A stretch of 64,000 nucleotides of DNA, taken from contig BPIC01000001.1 of NCBI GenBank assembly GCA_026003895.1, positions 434,001-498,000 of the forward strand, read 5' to 3'. The notes beneath the pieces are model-generated. The model was not told the DNA's origin. It was given only the letters and a program-made list of their open reading frames with translations, and searched no databases. The position numbers and the translations under genes were made by a program. This DNA is from Dehalococcoidia bacterium. Lineage in GTDB: Bacteria; Chloroflexota; Dehalococcoidia; SpSt-223. This document shows, piece by piece, positions 52,791 to 59,876 of this stretch; the stretch's first letter is position 1, and each line of letters opens with the position of its first letter.

Positions 52791-54371
52791 TTACAGCGGC
52801 TTTCCGACCACCCCGCGGATGCGCCAGCCGACAGGCGTGCGGACCAGCAGATACGTCACGGCCGCCTCGGCCGGGAAGGCGCGAATGATCGCGCCATCGG
52901 CGCCGTGCAACCGATCATCCCAGCGCTCCTCGGTCTGGACAATCGCCTCATCCTGACTGGTGAAGCGAACGCTCCTGACCTGCAGGTCAAGGAGAGCAGC
53001 GGCCCGGTACTCGTTCCGGCGGCGAAGATCGGCAACCGCGTTGCGAATGTCATCCAGCCGGGGGGCGACGAAATACTCTTCCAGCAACGCCTGACTACCG
53101 TTGAAGCCGACGGCGGCGGTCCACGCGCCATTGGCGGCTATCAAGAATTGCCGGTAGTCTTCCACGATCGCCGGGTCGGTGACCGTCGTCCCGCGCGAGA
53201 AAAAGGCGACGCCGCCGGCCGCGAGCGGACCACTCCCAACCAAGTACGCCGTCGCTACCCCACCGACCAGCGCGACAATGGCGGCCACCAGGCCGGCCGA
53301 AAGTGCCAGCCGCACCGCCCGGCTCCGCTTCGTCGGCATCGCGGCGAGCAGCGCACGGGCGAAGGCGCCGGCGGTGCTGAAACGCTGAGCGGGGTCCTTC
53401 GCCATCGCCCGGCGCACCGCCGTCTCGATCCCAGCGGGAACCGCCAGCGACACCGGCATCCGCGGCACCGGGCTGTGGATATGCTGCATCGCCATCGCGA
53501 GCGCCGTCTCGGCTTCAAAGGGCAGCTTGCCCGTCACCATTTGGAACGCCATCACGCCGAGTGAATAGACATCGGCGCGATGGTCGACCGAGTGATCGAG
53601 CGCTTGCTCCGGGCTCATATAGGCGGGCGTGCCGATGCCGCTGCCCGAGATGGTCGGCCGATCCGGGCGTTGCTCAAGCAGCGCAACGCCAAAGTCCGAC
53701 AGCAGGACCCACGGTGGCCGGCTGCTCGTCGGGGCGCTCTCGCTGCGCGACCCGCGGTCGTACATCAGAACGTTCGCCGGTTTGACGTCGCGGTGCACAA
53801 TCCCCAGCCGGTGGGCGGCATCCAGCGCTCCCGCAACTTGGCGGATCACCTCAACGGTGTAGTCGAGCGGCGGCCGTGGGTCATCCCGCAACAGATCACG
53901 GAGGGAGCCACCCGGCACATACTCCATCGCAATGTAGGCGGCGTTGCCCACCTCAACATAGTCGTAGATCGCCAGAATGTTCGGGTGGCGCACCTGCGCA
54001 AGGGTGGCGGCTTCCGTCTGGAACTGTTCGGCGTCGGCGTCCTTGCGGCGCACCACCATCTTGATGGCAACCTGCCGCTGGAGCGACGGCTGATCCGCGA
54101 GGTAGACCGTCGCCATGCCACCTTGGCCCAGCGGCCGGATCAGGCGAAACTGGCCGCCAAGCAACTGTCCACCCTCCCCGACGAGCGCTGCGAGCGCCGC
54201 TCCCTCGACGAGCGGCCGCCGCTCGTCGGCCTCGACAACCGTGAGCACGAGCGTGTCCGCCGGCGTCCCCCCAGTCAGCAGCTCGCGCACTGAGCGCAAC
54301 GCTGCCCCCTCGTCCGCCGCGCTGCTCAGCACCTGACCGTTCGCGGTGTTCAGGACCTCGTAGCGCCTCAT
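52791..54371 (-). CDS. Membrane Ser/Thr protein kinase with extracellular NTF2/IMS-like domain
   Basis: A 526-residue PknB-type receptor kinase. Kinase motifs are IRPLGQGGMATVYLADQPSL (Gly loop), VAIKM (Lys), GIVHRDVKPANVLMYDRG (catalytic loop), LLSDFGVALLEQ (DFG) and GTPAYMSPEQALDHS (APE-like). One membrane helix (ALSAGLVAAIVALVGGVATA) is followed by an outer domain of about 125 residues (for example NGSQALLEEYFVAPRLDDIR) resembling the ARC6 IMS-like/NTF2 fold. About 80 residues before the kinase have no known family. The start at 54371 follows GAGGCGAG; the much longer open frame upstream is not coding. It is divergent from arsM across a 174-nt gap that contains the arsM operator. Confidence 0.9.
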   Translation of the reverse strand: MRRYEVLNTANGQVLSSAADEGAALRSVRELLTGGTPADTLVLTVVEADERRPLVEGAALAALVGEGGQLLGGQFRLIRPLGQGGMATVYLADQPSLQRQVAIKMVVRRKDADAEQFQTEAATLAQVRHPNILAIYDYVEVGNAAYIAMEYVPGGSLRDLLRDDPRPPLDYTVEVIRQVAGALDAAHRLGIVHRDVKPANVLMYDRGSRSESAPTSSRPPWVLLSDFGVALLEQRPDRPTISGSGIGTPAYMSPEQALDHSVDHRADVYSLGVMAFQMVTGKLPFEAETALAMAMQHIHSPVPRMPVSLAVPAGIETAVRRAMAKDPAQRFSTAGAFARALLAAMPTKRSRAVRLALSAGLVAAIVALVGGVATAYLVGSGPLAAGGVAFFSRGTTVTDPAIVEDYRQFLIAANGAWTAAVGFNGSQALLEEYFVAPRLDDIRNAVADLRRRNEYRAAALLDLQVRSVRFTSQDEAIVQTEERWDDRLHGADGAIIRAFPAEAAVTYLLVRTPVGWRIRGVVGKPL

Positions 54372-54476
54372 CTCGCCTCGAATGCAACCGCTTCCGCAGC
54401 ACGCTCGCGATGCGGTTCGCACTCCACCGCGATGGATACCACGTTTCCCGCTCGTTGTCAGCCACCCCCTCCCAGA

Positions 54477-54532
54477 ATATTGACAACCATCGATGGAGCG
54501 CCTATCCTTAGCACATCGATGTTCGTCAATAT
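54477..54532 (+). promoter_or_regulatory. arsM promoter with overlapping two-arm ArsR-type operator
   Basis: TTGACA (54480-54485), a 17-nt spacer and TATCCT (54503-54508) form a near-consensus sigma-70 promoter. Two 19-nt arms (54477-54495 and 54514-54532) are inverted repeats at 17 of 19 positions, and each contains the palindrome CATCGATG. Left and right arms cover the -35/spacer and start site respectively, ideal for repression by an ArsR-family dimer pair. Confidence 0.8.
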
Positions 54533-54545
54533 AACGGAGGCGATG

Positions 54546-55322
54546 ATGGCGATCGACGAGACAGTCCGCGAGGCCGTCCGGCAGAAGTACGCGGCGGCGG
54601 CGCTCACGGTCCTCGAGAGCGGGAGCGCGACGTGCTGCAGCACCTCCTGCAGCAGTGAGGAAGGGAGCGCCCTCTACCGGGCGGACGAGTTGCGCGAGTT
54701 GCCGGCTGGGGCAGTGAACGCCTCGCTCGGGTGCGGCAACCCAACCGCACTCATCGACTTGCGGCCTGGCGAGACAGTGCTCGATCTCGGCTCGGGCGGC
54801 GGGATCGACGTGCTCCTCTCGGCGCGCCGAGTCGGGCCAATCGGCAAGGTCTACGGCGTCGACATGACCGACGCGATGCTCGAGTTGGCGCGCCGCAACG
54901 CCGAGGCAGCAGGCGCCCAGAATGTCGAGTTCCTGAAAGGGACGATCGAGGCCATCCCCTTGCCCGACGCAACCGTCGACGTCGTCATCTCGAACTGCGT
55001 CATTAATCTCTCGACAGACAAGGCCGCGGTGCTGCGCGAAGCGTTCCGCGTCCTGCGGCCGGGTGGTCGCTTCGCTGTCAGCGACGTCGTCGTGCAGGGA
55101 CGCGCCTTTGGGCCGGCGACCGCCGAGGCACTCGCGCTCTGGGCCGGCTGCATCGCCGGGGCGCTCCTCGACGAGGACTACCGTCGGCTCCTCGCCGAGG
55201 CCGGTTTCGTCGACATCGAGATTCAAGAAACCGCCGAATACGGCCGGGGCAGCGATCTCGTGCTCGAGCCCGGTCAGCGCATTATCTCGGCCTTCATCCG
55301 GGCGCGGAAGCCAACCCTTTGA
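54546..55322 (+). CDS. arsM: Arsenite S-adenosylmethionine methyltransferase
   Basis: About 258 residues. It catalyses SAM-dependent methylation of arsenite in the cytoplasm. The SAM motif is VLDLGSGGGIDVLLSARRVG followed by GVDMTDAMLELARRNAEAAG. The three ArsM cysteines can be placed: Cys in SLGCGNPTALIDL, Cys in VISNCVINLSTDKAAVLREA and Cys in LWAGCIAGALLDEDY. An N-terminal Cys cluster (SATCCSTSCSSEEG) precedes them. ATG 54546 lies 5 nt after GGAGG; 54543 is also ATG. The upstream reading of the long ORF is discarded because it crosses the promoter and operator. An arsR gene follows 35 nt after its stop. Confidence 0.93.
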   Translation: MAIDETVREAVRQKYAAAALTVLESGSATCCSTSCSSEEGSALYRADELRELPAGAVNASLGCGNPTALIDLRPGETVLDLGSGGGIDVLLSARRVGPIGKVYGVDMTDAMLELARRNAEAAGAQNVEFLKGTIEAIPLPDATVDVVISNCVINLSTDKAAVLREAFRVLRPGGRFAVSDVVVQGRAFGPATAEALALWAGCIAGALLDEDYRRLLAEAGFVDIEIQETAEYGRGSDLVLEPGQRIISAFIRARKPTL

Positions 55323-55356
55323 CGCGACGCCCGGGCCGGCCTATGCTGATTCGGTA

Positions 55357-55740
55357 ATGGCTCACTCGCTCCTGCCCGACCCGACGCCGCCGGTGCTCGA
55401 TGAAGCGTGCTGCTCTCCTCCCGCACCGGTCAGCGTGCCCTCCGAGTTGGTGCGTCAGCTGAAGGCGCTCGGCGACGAGACGCGGTTGCGTCTGCTCGGC
55501 CAAATCGCGCTCGCCGCCAGCTCGATCTGCGTCTGCGATTTGACGGCGGGCGCCCGGGTCAATCAGCCGACGGTCTCCCACCACCTCCGGGTGCTGCGGG
55601 ACGCCGGGATAGTGGACTGTGTTCGTCGCGGGCAGTGGGCCTATTACTTCCTGCGGCCGGACCTCTCGCCGCTCGTGCGCACCACTATCGACGAACTGTT
55701 GAGGGCTCAGTCGCTCGGCTGTGCGGCGCCCGGCACGTAG
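55357..55740 (+). CDS. arsR: ArsR-family arsenic-responsive repressor
   Basis: A 127-residue winged-helix repressor. VRQLKALGDETRLRLLGQIA is the ArsR domain start. SSICVCDLTAGARVNQPTVS holds the Cys-x-Cys sensor (VCD motif, alpha3), and TVSHHLRVLRDAGIVDCVRR is the recognition helix. GQWAYYFLRPDLSPLVR is the wing. An extra CC pair occurs near the N-terminus (LDEACCSPP). It lies 35 nt downstream of arsM, so it probably controls that operon through the 54477-54532 operator. A minus-strand HTH gene overlaps its last 34 nt tail to tail. The family assignment is firm. Confidence 0.92.
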   Translation: MAHSLLPDPTPPVLDEACCSPPAPVSVPSELVRQLKALGDETRLRLLGQIALAASSICVCDLTAGARVNQPTVSHHLRVLRDAGIVDCVRRGQWAYYFLRPDLSPLVRTTIDELLRAQSLGCAAPGT

Positions 55741-55910
55741 CCACCTTCGGTCAACAGGCGCTCGACCGAGCGCGCCGAGACGCGATAGGCCGTCTTCTTC
55801 TCGTCGATCGGCTCACCGTCGACCCGGCCGGACCAGATCATCCGCCGCAGATTTTCGCGAGTCACCATCAGCCGCTGCGCGGCTTCTTGCTCGGTCAGGT
55901 ACTCGGTCAT
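55707..55910 (-). CDS. Excisionase/MerR-type small HTH protein
   Basis: 67 residues: YLTEQEAAQRLMVTRENLRR is an excisionase-type helix-turn-helix followed by YRVSARSVERLLTEGG. GGAGGTACCG precedes ATG 55910. The aquaporin ORF on the same strand runs 98 nt into this gene in a different frame. The arsR stop overlaps on the other strand. It is usually a DNA-binding or excision helper; no integrase is in view, so it may be a small regulator of the arsenic cluster. Confidence 0.75.
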   Translation of the reverse strand: MTEYLTEQEAAQRLMVTRENLRRMIWSGRVDGEPIDEKKTAYRVSARSVERLLTEGGYVPGAAQPSD

Positions 55911-56592
55911 CGGTACCTCCAGGATCTTTGGAAGAGTGTTGCCCGCGAAGGGCTTGGTACGTCAAGGCGCCGAGCATCGCGCCGAGGGCAGGACCGACGA
56001 CATAGATCCAACTGTCCGTCCAGACGCCGCCAGCCAACGCCGGCCCGAGCGAACGCGCCGGATTCATCGATGCGCCCGAGATCGGCCCACCGAAGAGCGC
56101 CGCGAGGGCGACCGTCCCGCCAATCGCAATCGCCGCGGCGTGTCCCACGGCTCGCGTATCGGTGGCCACAGCCGTAATCACGAACATGAGGATAAACGTC
56201 AGCGCGACTTCGAGGACAAATGCCTGAACCGCCGTCCCGCTCGGGACAGTCGCGCCCAGTCCCGCGTAGTCGCCCACGGTCAGCCGCAGCAGTACCGCCC
56301 CGATGGTCGCGCCCGCGAGTTGGGCAACCCAATACACGGGAACGAGCCGCAGCGGAAAGTGACGCGCGAGCGCGAACGCCAGCGTCACCGCAGGGTTGAG
56401 GTGCGCCCCCGAGAGGTGGCCGGTCGCATAGATCATCGCCATCACCACCAGCCCAAAGGCGAGCGCCACCCCGAGATGCGTCAGCGCCCCGCCGCTTGCC
56501 GCGTTCACCATGATCGCGCCGCAGCCGGCAAAGACGAGCACGCCCGTCCCGATCAGTTCGGCGCCGCAGCGCCGCCAGTCATCGCCTGTCAT
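55813..56592 (-). CDS. Aquaporin/MIP channel, likely arsenite conduit
   Basis: 259 residues with six membrane helices and two NPA half-helices: LSGAHLNPAVTLAFALARHF and ISGASMNPARSLGPALAGGV. AELIGTGVLVFAGCGAIMVN is the usual first helix. Placement directly after arsC and coupled to it by ATGA fits the AqpS type of arsenic island, where an aquaporin instead of ArsB/Acr3 releases arsenite. The last 50 residues (after ALRGQHSSKDPG) run through the HTH ribosome site and into its frame; they look non-native, so the original C-terminus may have been shorter. Transport of arsenite is inferred from context, not seen. Confidence 0.85.
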   Translation of the reverse strand: MTGDDWRRCGAELIGTGVLVFAGCGAIMVNAASGGALTHLGVALAFGLVVMAMIYATGHLSGAHLNPAVTLAFALARHFPLRLVPVYWVAQLAGATIGAVLLRLTVGDYAGLGATVPSGTAVQAFVLEVALTFILMFVITAVATDTRAVGHAAAIAIGGTVALAALFGGPISGASMNPARSLGPALAGGVWTDSWIYVVGPALGAMLGALTYQALRGQHSSKDPGGTDDRVPDRARSRAAADGDSRKSAADDLVRPGRR

Positions 56593-57023
56593 ACGCGGAC
56601 CGGACGATTGGCGTTCACGAAGAGACTGACGCGCTGCCGGATCTCCTCGCGCACCCGCCGAAACGTCCGCAGCCGCTCTTCCTCCGAAAGCGAAGGGTCT
56701 GCTGGGTCGTCAAAGCTCCAGTGAATGCGCTTGCTATCTCCCGGAAAGACGGGGCAGCTCTCCTTGGCCCGGTCGCACACGGTAATGACGAAATCCCACG
56801 GCTCATCGAGATAGCGGCTGAGGTGCTTCGACTCCTGTTGCGAGACATCGAGGCCCGCCTCGCGCATGACGACAATGGTCAGCGGATGTAACCCCTTTGG
56901 GTCAGTGCCGGCGGAGAAGGCAGCAAAGGCGTCTCCGCCGATCGCTCTCAACCACGCCTCGGCCATCTGGCTGCGGGCGGAATTGCCAGTGCAGAGAAAC
57001 AGCACCTTTTTCGGTTCGGCCAT
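56589..57023 (-). CDS. arsC: Arsenate reductase, low-molecular-weight phosphatase type
   Basis: 144 residues. The P-loop VLFLCTGNSARSQMAEAWLR gives the CX5R(S) site, and WDFVITVCDRAKESCPVFPG holds the two resolving cysteines (seven apart) of thioredoxin-coupled ArsC. This matches the Cys-triad family (Cys10/82/89 layout). It reduces arsenate to arsenite. The start at 57023 has GAGGAG at good spacing; the longer start at 57065 would fall inside the operator. It is transcribed leftward, coupled to the aquaporin, and divergent from the arsR-arsC fusion across the operator at 57060-57077. Confidence 0.93.
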   Translation of the reverse strand: MAEPKKVLFLCTGNSARSQMAEAWLRAIGGDAFAAFSAGTDPKGLHPLTIVVMREAGLDVSQQESKHLSRYLDEPWDFVITVCDRAKESCPVFPGDSKRIHWSFDDPADPSLSEEERLRTFRRVREEIRQRVSLFVNANRPVRV

Positions 57024-57059
57024 CAGACACGCTCCTCTCGTCGCCGACGCGCTACAATG

Positions 57060-57077
57060 TATCAAACCAGATTGATA
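57060..57077. promoter_or_regulatory. Perfect ArsR-like operator between divergent ars genes
   Basis: TATCAAACCAGATTGATA is a perfect 6-6-6 inverted repeat (TATCAA, 6-nt centre, TTGATA), the usual ATCAA-N6-TTGAT ArsR box. A plus-strand TACAAT (57053-57058) abuts it. It sits 37 nt before the arsC start and 24 nt before the fusion gene start. Confidence 0.85.
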
Positions 57078-57100
57078 GATCGAAGATCAAGTGGAGAAGG

Positions 57101-57793
57101 ATGACATCGCCGGGCGCGCCACCGGTGCTCAAGCTCCTCGCCGATGATCTGCGCTGGCGCATCGCTGGCGAGCTCCGCTGGACCGACCGGACGGTCGGCG
57201 AGCTCGTCGAGCGGCTGGGCGCTCCGCAAAATCTGATCTCGTATCATCTCGGCCTGCTGCGCGCTGGTGGCCTAGTGCGGGCCCACCGCTCCGATGCGGA
57301 TGGGCGAGCTACCTATTACACGCTCGATGCCGCGGCGCTCGAGGCTGCGCTCGCTGGGCTGCTCCACCAAGGAGGCATCCCGCCGCGCCCGGCGAGCGTC
57401 GTGTTCGTCTGCACCCACAATCAGGCTCGATCGCAAATGGCGGAAGGGTGGCTGCGTCACCTCGCCGGTCCGAGGATCGCGGTTCGCAGCGCTGGCGTCG
57501 ACCCGCGGCCGCTCCATCCGCTCGCCGTGCAGGTGATGGCCGAAGCTGGTATCGACATCAGCGGCCAACAGGCCAAAGGCCTCGAGCAGGTGCTCGCCGA
57601 TCTCCCCGATCTCGTCATCACCGTCTGCGATCGAGCGCGCGAAGCGTGCGCCCCCGCGCTCAGCGTCCCTCAACTGCATTGGAGCATCCCCTCGCCCGTC
57701 GATGCGCCAGAGGCGGAGCGGCTGGCGGCCTTCCGACGGGTGCGGGACGAGATTGGGGAGCGCGTCAGTCGCCTTGCCGCCGTGGCATACTGA
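57101..57793 (+). CDS. ArsR-ArsC fusion: DNA-binding regulator joined to arsenate-reductase domain
   Basis: 230 residues. Residues 1-85 form an ArsR-type winged helix: VLKLLADDLRWRIAGELRWT, LGAPQNLISYHLGLLRAGGL and GRATYYTLDAAALEAAL. Residues 95-230 form a low-molecular-weight phosphatase/ArsC domain: VVFVCTHNQARSQMAEGWLR (CX5R) and LVITVCDRAREACAPAL with the Cys pair. The ArsR half has no cysteine, so it lacks the usual metal-binding site. If it senses arsenic at all, the ArsC cysteines are the only candidates, which would make it an arsenate- or redox-responsive regulator. GGAGAAGG lies just before ATG 57101. It is divergent from arsC across the operator and followed by the osmC-like gene. 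Confidence 0.9.
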   Translation: MTSPGAPPVLKLLADDLRWRIAGELRWTDRTVGELVERLGAPQNLISYHLGLLRAGGLVRAHRSDADGRATYYTLDAAALEAALAGLLHQGGIPPRPASVVFVCTHNQARSQMAEGWLRHLAGPRIAVRSAGVDPRPLHPLAVQVMAEAGIDISGQQAKGLEQVLADLPDLVITVCDRAREACAPALSVPQLHWSIPSPVDAPEAERLAAFRRVRDEIGERVSRLAAVAY

Positions 57794-57807
57794 GCGCGGA
57801 GGTGGCG

Positions 57808-58209
57808 ATGGGAACGCAGCGGCTCGTCTGGCGAGAGGGCACCCGGTTTACCGGCTTCGATTCGTGGGGCCATGCCGTCGAGATCGGCGGTGATGAGCAT
57901 GGCACTGGCCTCAAACCGTCGGACCTCGTGCCGCTCGCGTTGGCAGCCTGCACCGCCTACGACGTCGTCACCATCCTCACCAAGCAGCGCCAGGACTTGC
58001 GCGGATTCGACGCCCAGATCGAGACCACCCAGGACGATCAGCCTCCGTGGACCTTCCGCCGGATCTCCGTCCACTTCACGCTGCGTGGAGTGGTCGACCC
58101 GAAGAAGGTCGCCAAAGCGATCGATCTCGCCGAGCGCTCCTACTGCTCGGTGATCGCCACCTTGCGTCCGACCGTCGAGCTCGCCTTCACCTTCGCCGTC
58201 ACCGACTAG
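57808..58209 (+). CDS. OsmC/Ohr-family peroxiredoxin-like protein
   Basis: 133 residues. The OsmC fold is visible: GLKPSDLVPLALAACTAYDV places the first catalytic Cys in AAC, and LAERSYCSVIATLRPTVELA places the second. The usual Arg/Glu pattern is present. OsmC-like proteins reduce organic hydroperoxides with lipoyl or thiol partners. It is 14 nt downstream of the arsR-arsC fusion with GGAGGTGG before the ATG, so the two are co-transcribed. A thiol peroxidase beside arsenic genes suggests defence against arsenic-driven oxidative stress. Confidence 0.88.
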   Translation: MGTQRLVWREGTRFTGFDSWGHAVEIGGDEHGTGLKPSDLVPLALAACTAYDVVTILTKQRQDLRGFDAQIETTQDDQPPWTFRRISVHFTLRGVVDPKKVAKAIDLAERSYCSVIATLRPTVELAFTFAVTD

Positions 58210-58273
58210 CGGCCGGCACGCCCCAGCGGGACGTGCTACCCTCGCGCTATCGGCACGTACCGCAGGAGGACAC

Positions 58274-59818
58274 ATGATGCAGCTTCGTCGCGCCTTGCCG
58301 CTGCTCGCGCTTTTGGTCGCCGGCTGCGGTTCCCCCGCCACACCAGCCGGCCCCGTGCCACCGGGCGCCGTTCCATCGCCCTCCGTTGCGCAGGTCGTCG
58401 CCATTGGCGTCAACAACGTGCCGCCGACGATGGACTCGATGGTCGTGACCCTCACGAGCCCGCGCCGGTGGGACGTTCACGACATGCTGGTGCGCCAAGC
58501 CGTGACGGGCGAGCCGGAGGCGACGGGGCTCGCCGAGCAATGGCGGGCGGTCGACGCGACTACCTGGGAATTCAAACTGGCGCCGGCAGCGCTCTTTCAC
58601 GATGAGACGCCCGTGACCGCAGAGGACGTCGTCTTTTCGCTCCAGCGCGCCATCGACCCGGCCAAGCGGCTGCCGATCACCCCGCGAGTCAATACCATCC
58701 GCGACGCCCAAGCAGTCGACCGGCTGACGGTTCGCGTGCTAACGAACGGACCTGATCCGATCCTGATCCGGCGCGTCGCATCGGTGCCGATTTACCCCAA
58801 GGCGTATTTCGAGCGTGTCGGCGAGAGTGAATTCGGCCTGCGCCCCATTGGCGCCGGACCGTTCCAGGTGAAGGAGTTCGTTGCCAATGACCTCCTTGTG
58901 ATCGTACCGTTCGCCCGCCATCACCGGCTGGTGCCGCGCCTGTCCGAGGTCCGGATCCGCCAGATCCCGGATGCCGCGCCGCGGCTCGCTGGTGTGCGAA
59001 CGAAGGAACTGGACGCCGTCATGCAAGTGCCGATCGACCAAGCGACGACGCTGCGCAGCGAAGGTTTGCAGCTTCTTCCGTACGACGTCGGTTCCTCCGG
59101 CGGCTGCCGTATGTCGGGCGTTGATGAAACGCCGGTCAAGGACCGCCGCGTGCGGCTCGCCATCAACTACGCCGTCGACAAAGAGGCGATCGCCCGCGTC
59201 GTCTTCGCCGGGCTGACCAAGCCCGAGCAAGGCCAACTCGTCCAGCCGGGGGTGGTTGGCTTCAACCCCCGGCTGCAGCCGTTCCCGTTCGACCAAGGAC
59301 GCGCCCGTCAGTTGCTCACCGAGGCAGGGTGGACACCAGGAACGGTGGTTGGCATCGAGTGGTTGCGCACGCCCCAGCGTGATCAGATGGTACTGGCGAT
59401 ACAGAGCCAACTGCGCGAGGTGGGCATCGAACTCGACCTCAAGCCGCAGACCGACCCAGCGCAGACGCTGGGCAAGCTCAATGGCTCGCTGCCCCGCGAG
59501 CCGATCGGCTGCGGCACGATCTCAACCACCCCGGCGCTCGACGCGGATTTTGCGCTCTCCTGGTTCGTCGGCACGAGCACAGCGCGGTGGCTGAACAACC
59601 CCGACTTCGATCGAGCCTATCTCGCCAGCCGCACCGAGATGGACCCTCGACGGCGAGAAGCGCTGCTGCAGGAGGCGCTCCAGGTGATGCGCGACGACCC
59701 GCCGTATCTCTTTCTCGTTCCGAATCTCGACCTTGCTGCGCATGGCAAGCAGGTGCAGAACGTCGTCATCGTCAATCCCTTTGAACTCGATCTTCGACAG
59801 AGTGTGAAAACGGGCTGA
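58274..59818 (+). CDS. Orphan SBP_bac_5 extracellular binding lipoprotein
   Basis: 514 residues. The lipoprotein signal ALPLLALLVAGCGS has a clear lipobox. The SBP_bac_5 domain shows TWEFKLAPAALFHDETPVTA, GAGPFQVKEFVANDLLVI, RRVRLAINYAVDKEAIARVV and LLTEAGWTPGTVVGIEWL. No permease or ATPase genes adjoin. AGGAGG precedes ATG 58274. It may serve an ABC importer encoded elsewhere or bind a ligand alone. It is distantly related to the SBP at 14.4 kb. Confidence 0.88.
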   Translation: MMQLRRALPLLALLVAGCGSPATPAGPVPPGAVPSPSVAQVVAIGVNNVPPTMDSMVVTLTSPRRWDVHDMLVRQAVTGEPEATGLAEQWRAVDATTWEFKLAPAALFHDETPVTAEDVVFSLQRAIDPAKRLPITPRVNTIRDAQAVDRLTVRVLTNGPDPILIRRVASVPIYPKAYFERVGESEFGLRPIGAGPFQVKEFVANDLLVIVPFARHHRLVPRLSEVRIRQIPDAAPRLAGVRTKELDAVMQVPIDQATTLRSEGLQLLPYDVGSSGGCRMSGVDETPVKDRRVRLAINYAVDKEAIARVVFAGLTKPEQGQLVQPGVVGFNPRLQPFPFDQGRARQLLTEAGWTPGTVVGIEWLRTPQRDQMVLAIQSQLREVGIELDLKPQTDPAQTLGKLNGSLPREPIGCGTISTTPALDADFALSWFVGTSTARWLNNPDFDRAYLASRTEMDPRRREALLQEALQVMRDDPPYLFLVPNLDLAAHGKQVQNVVIVNPFELDLRQSVKTG

Positions 59819-59876
59819 GCGCGGCCTGTCGGAGGAAATCGCTACGATCCGTGGCATTGCCAGCGGAGGGGGAGGG

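Noticed and set aside
54372..55226. N-terminal extension of the Ser/Thr kinase to 811 residues
   Set aside because: It would be antisense to arsM and cross the arsM promoter; the kinase has its own start with a ribosome site at 54371.
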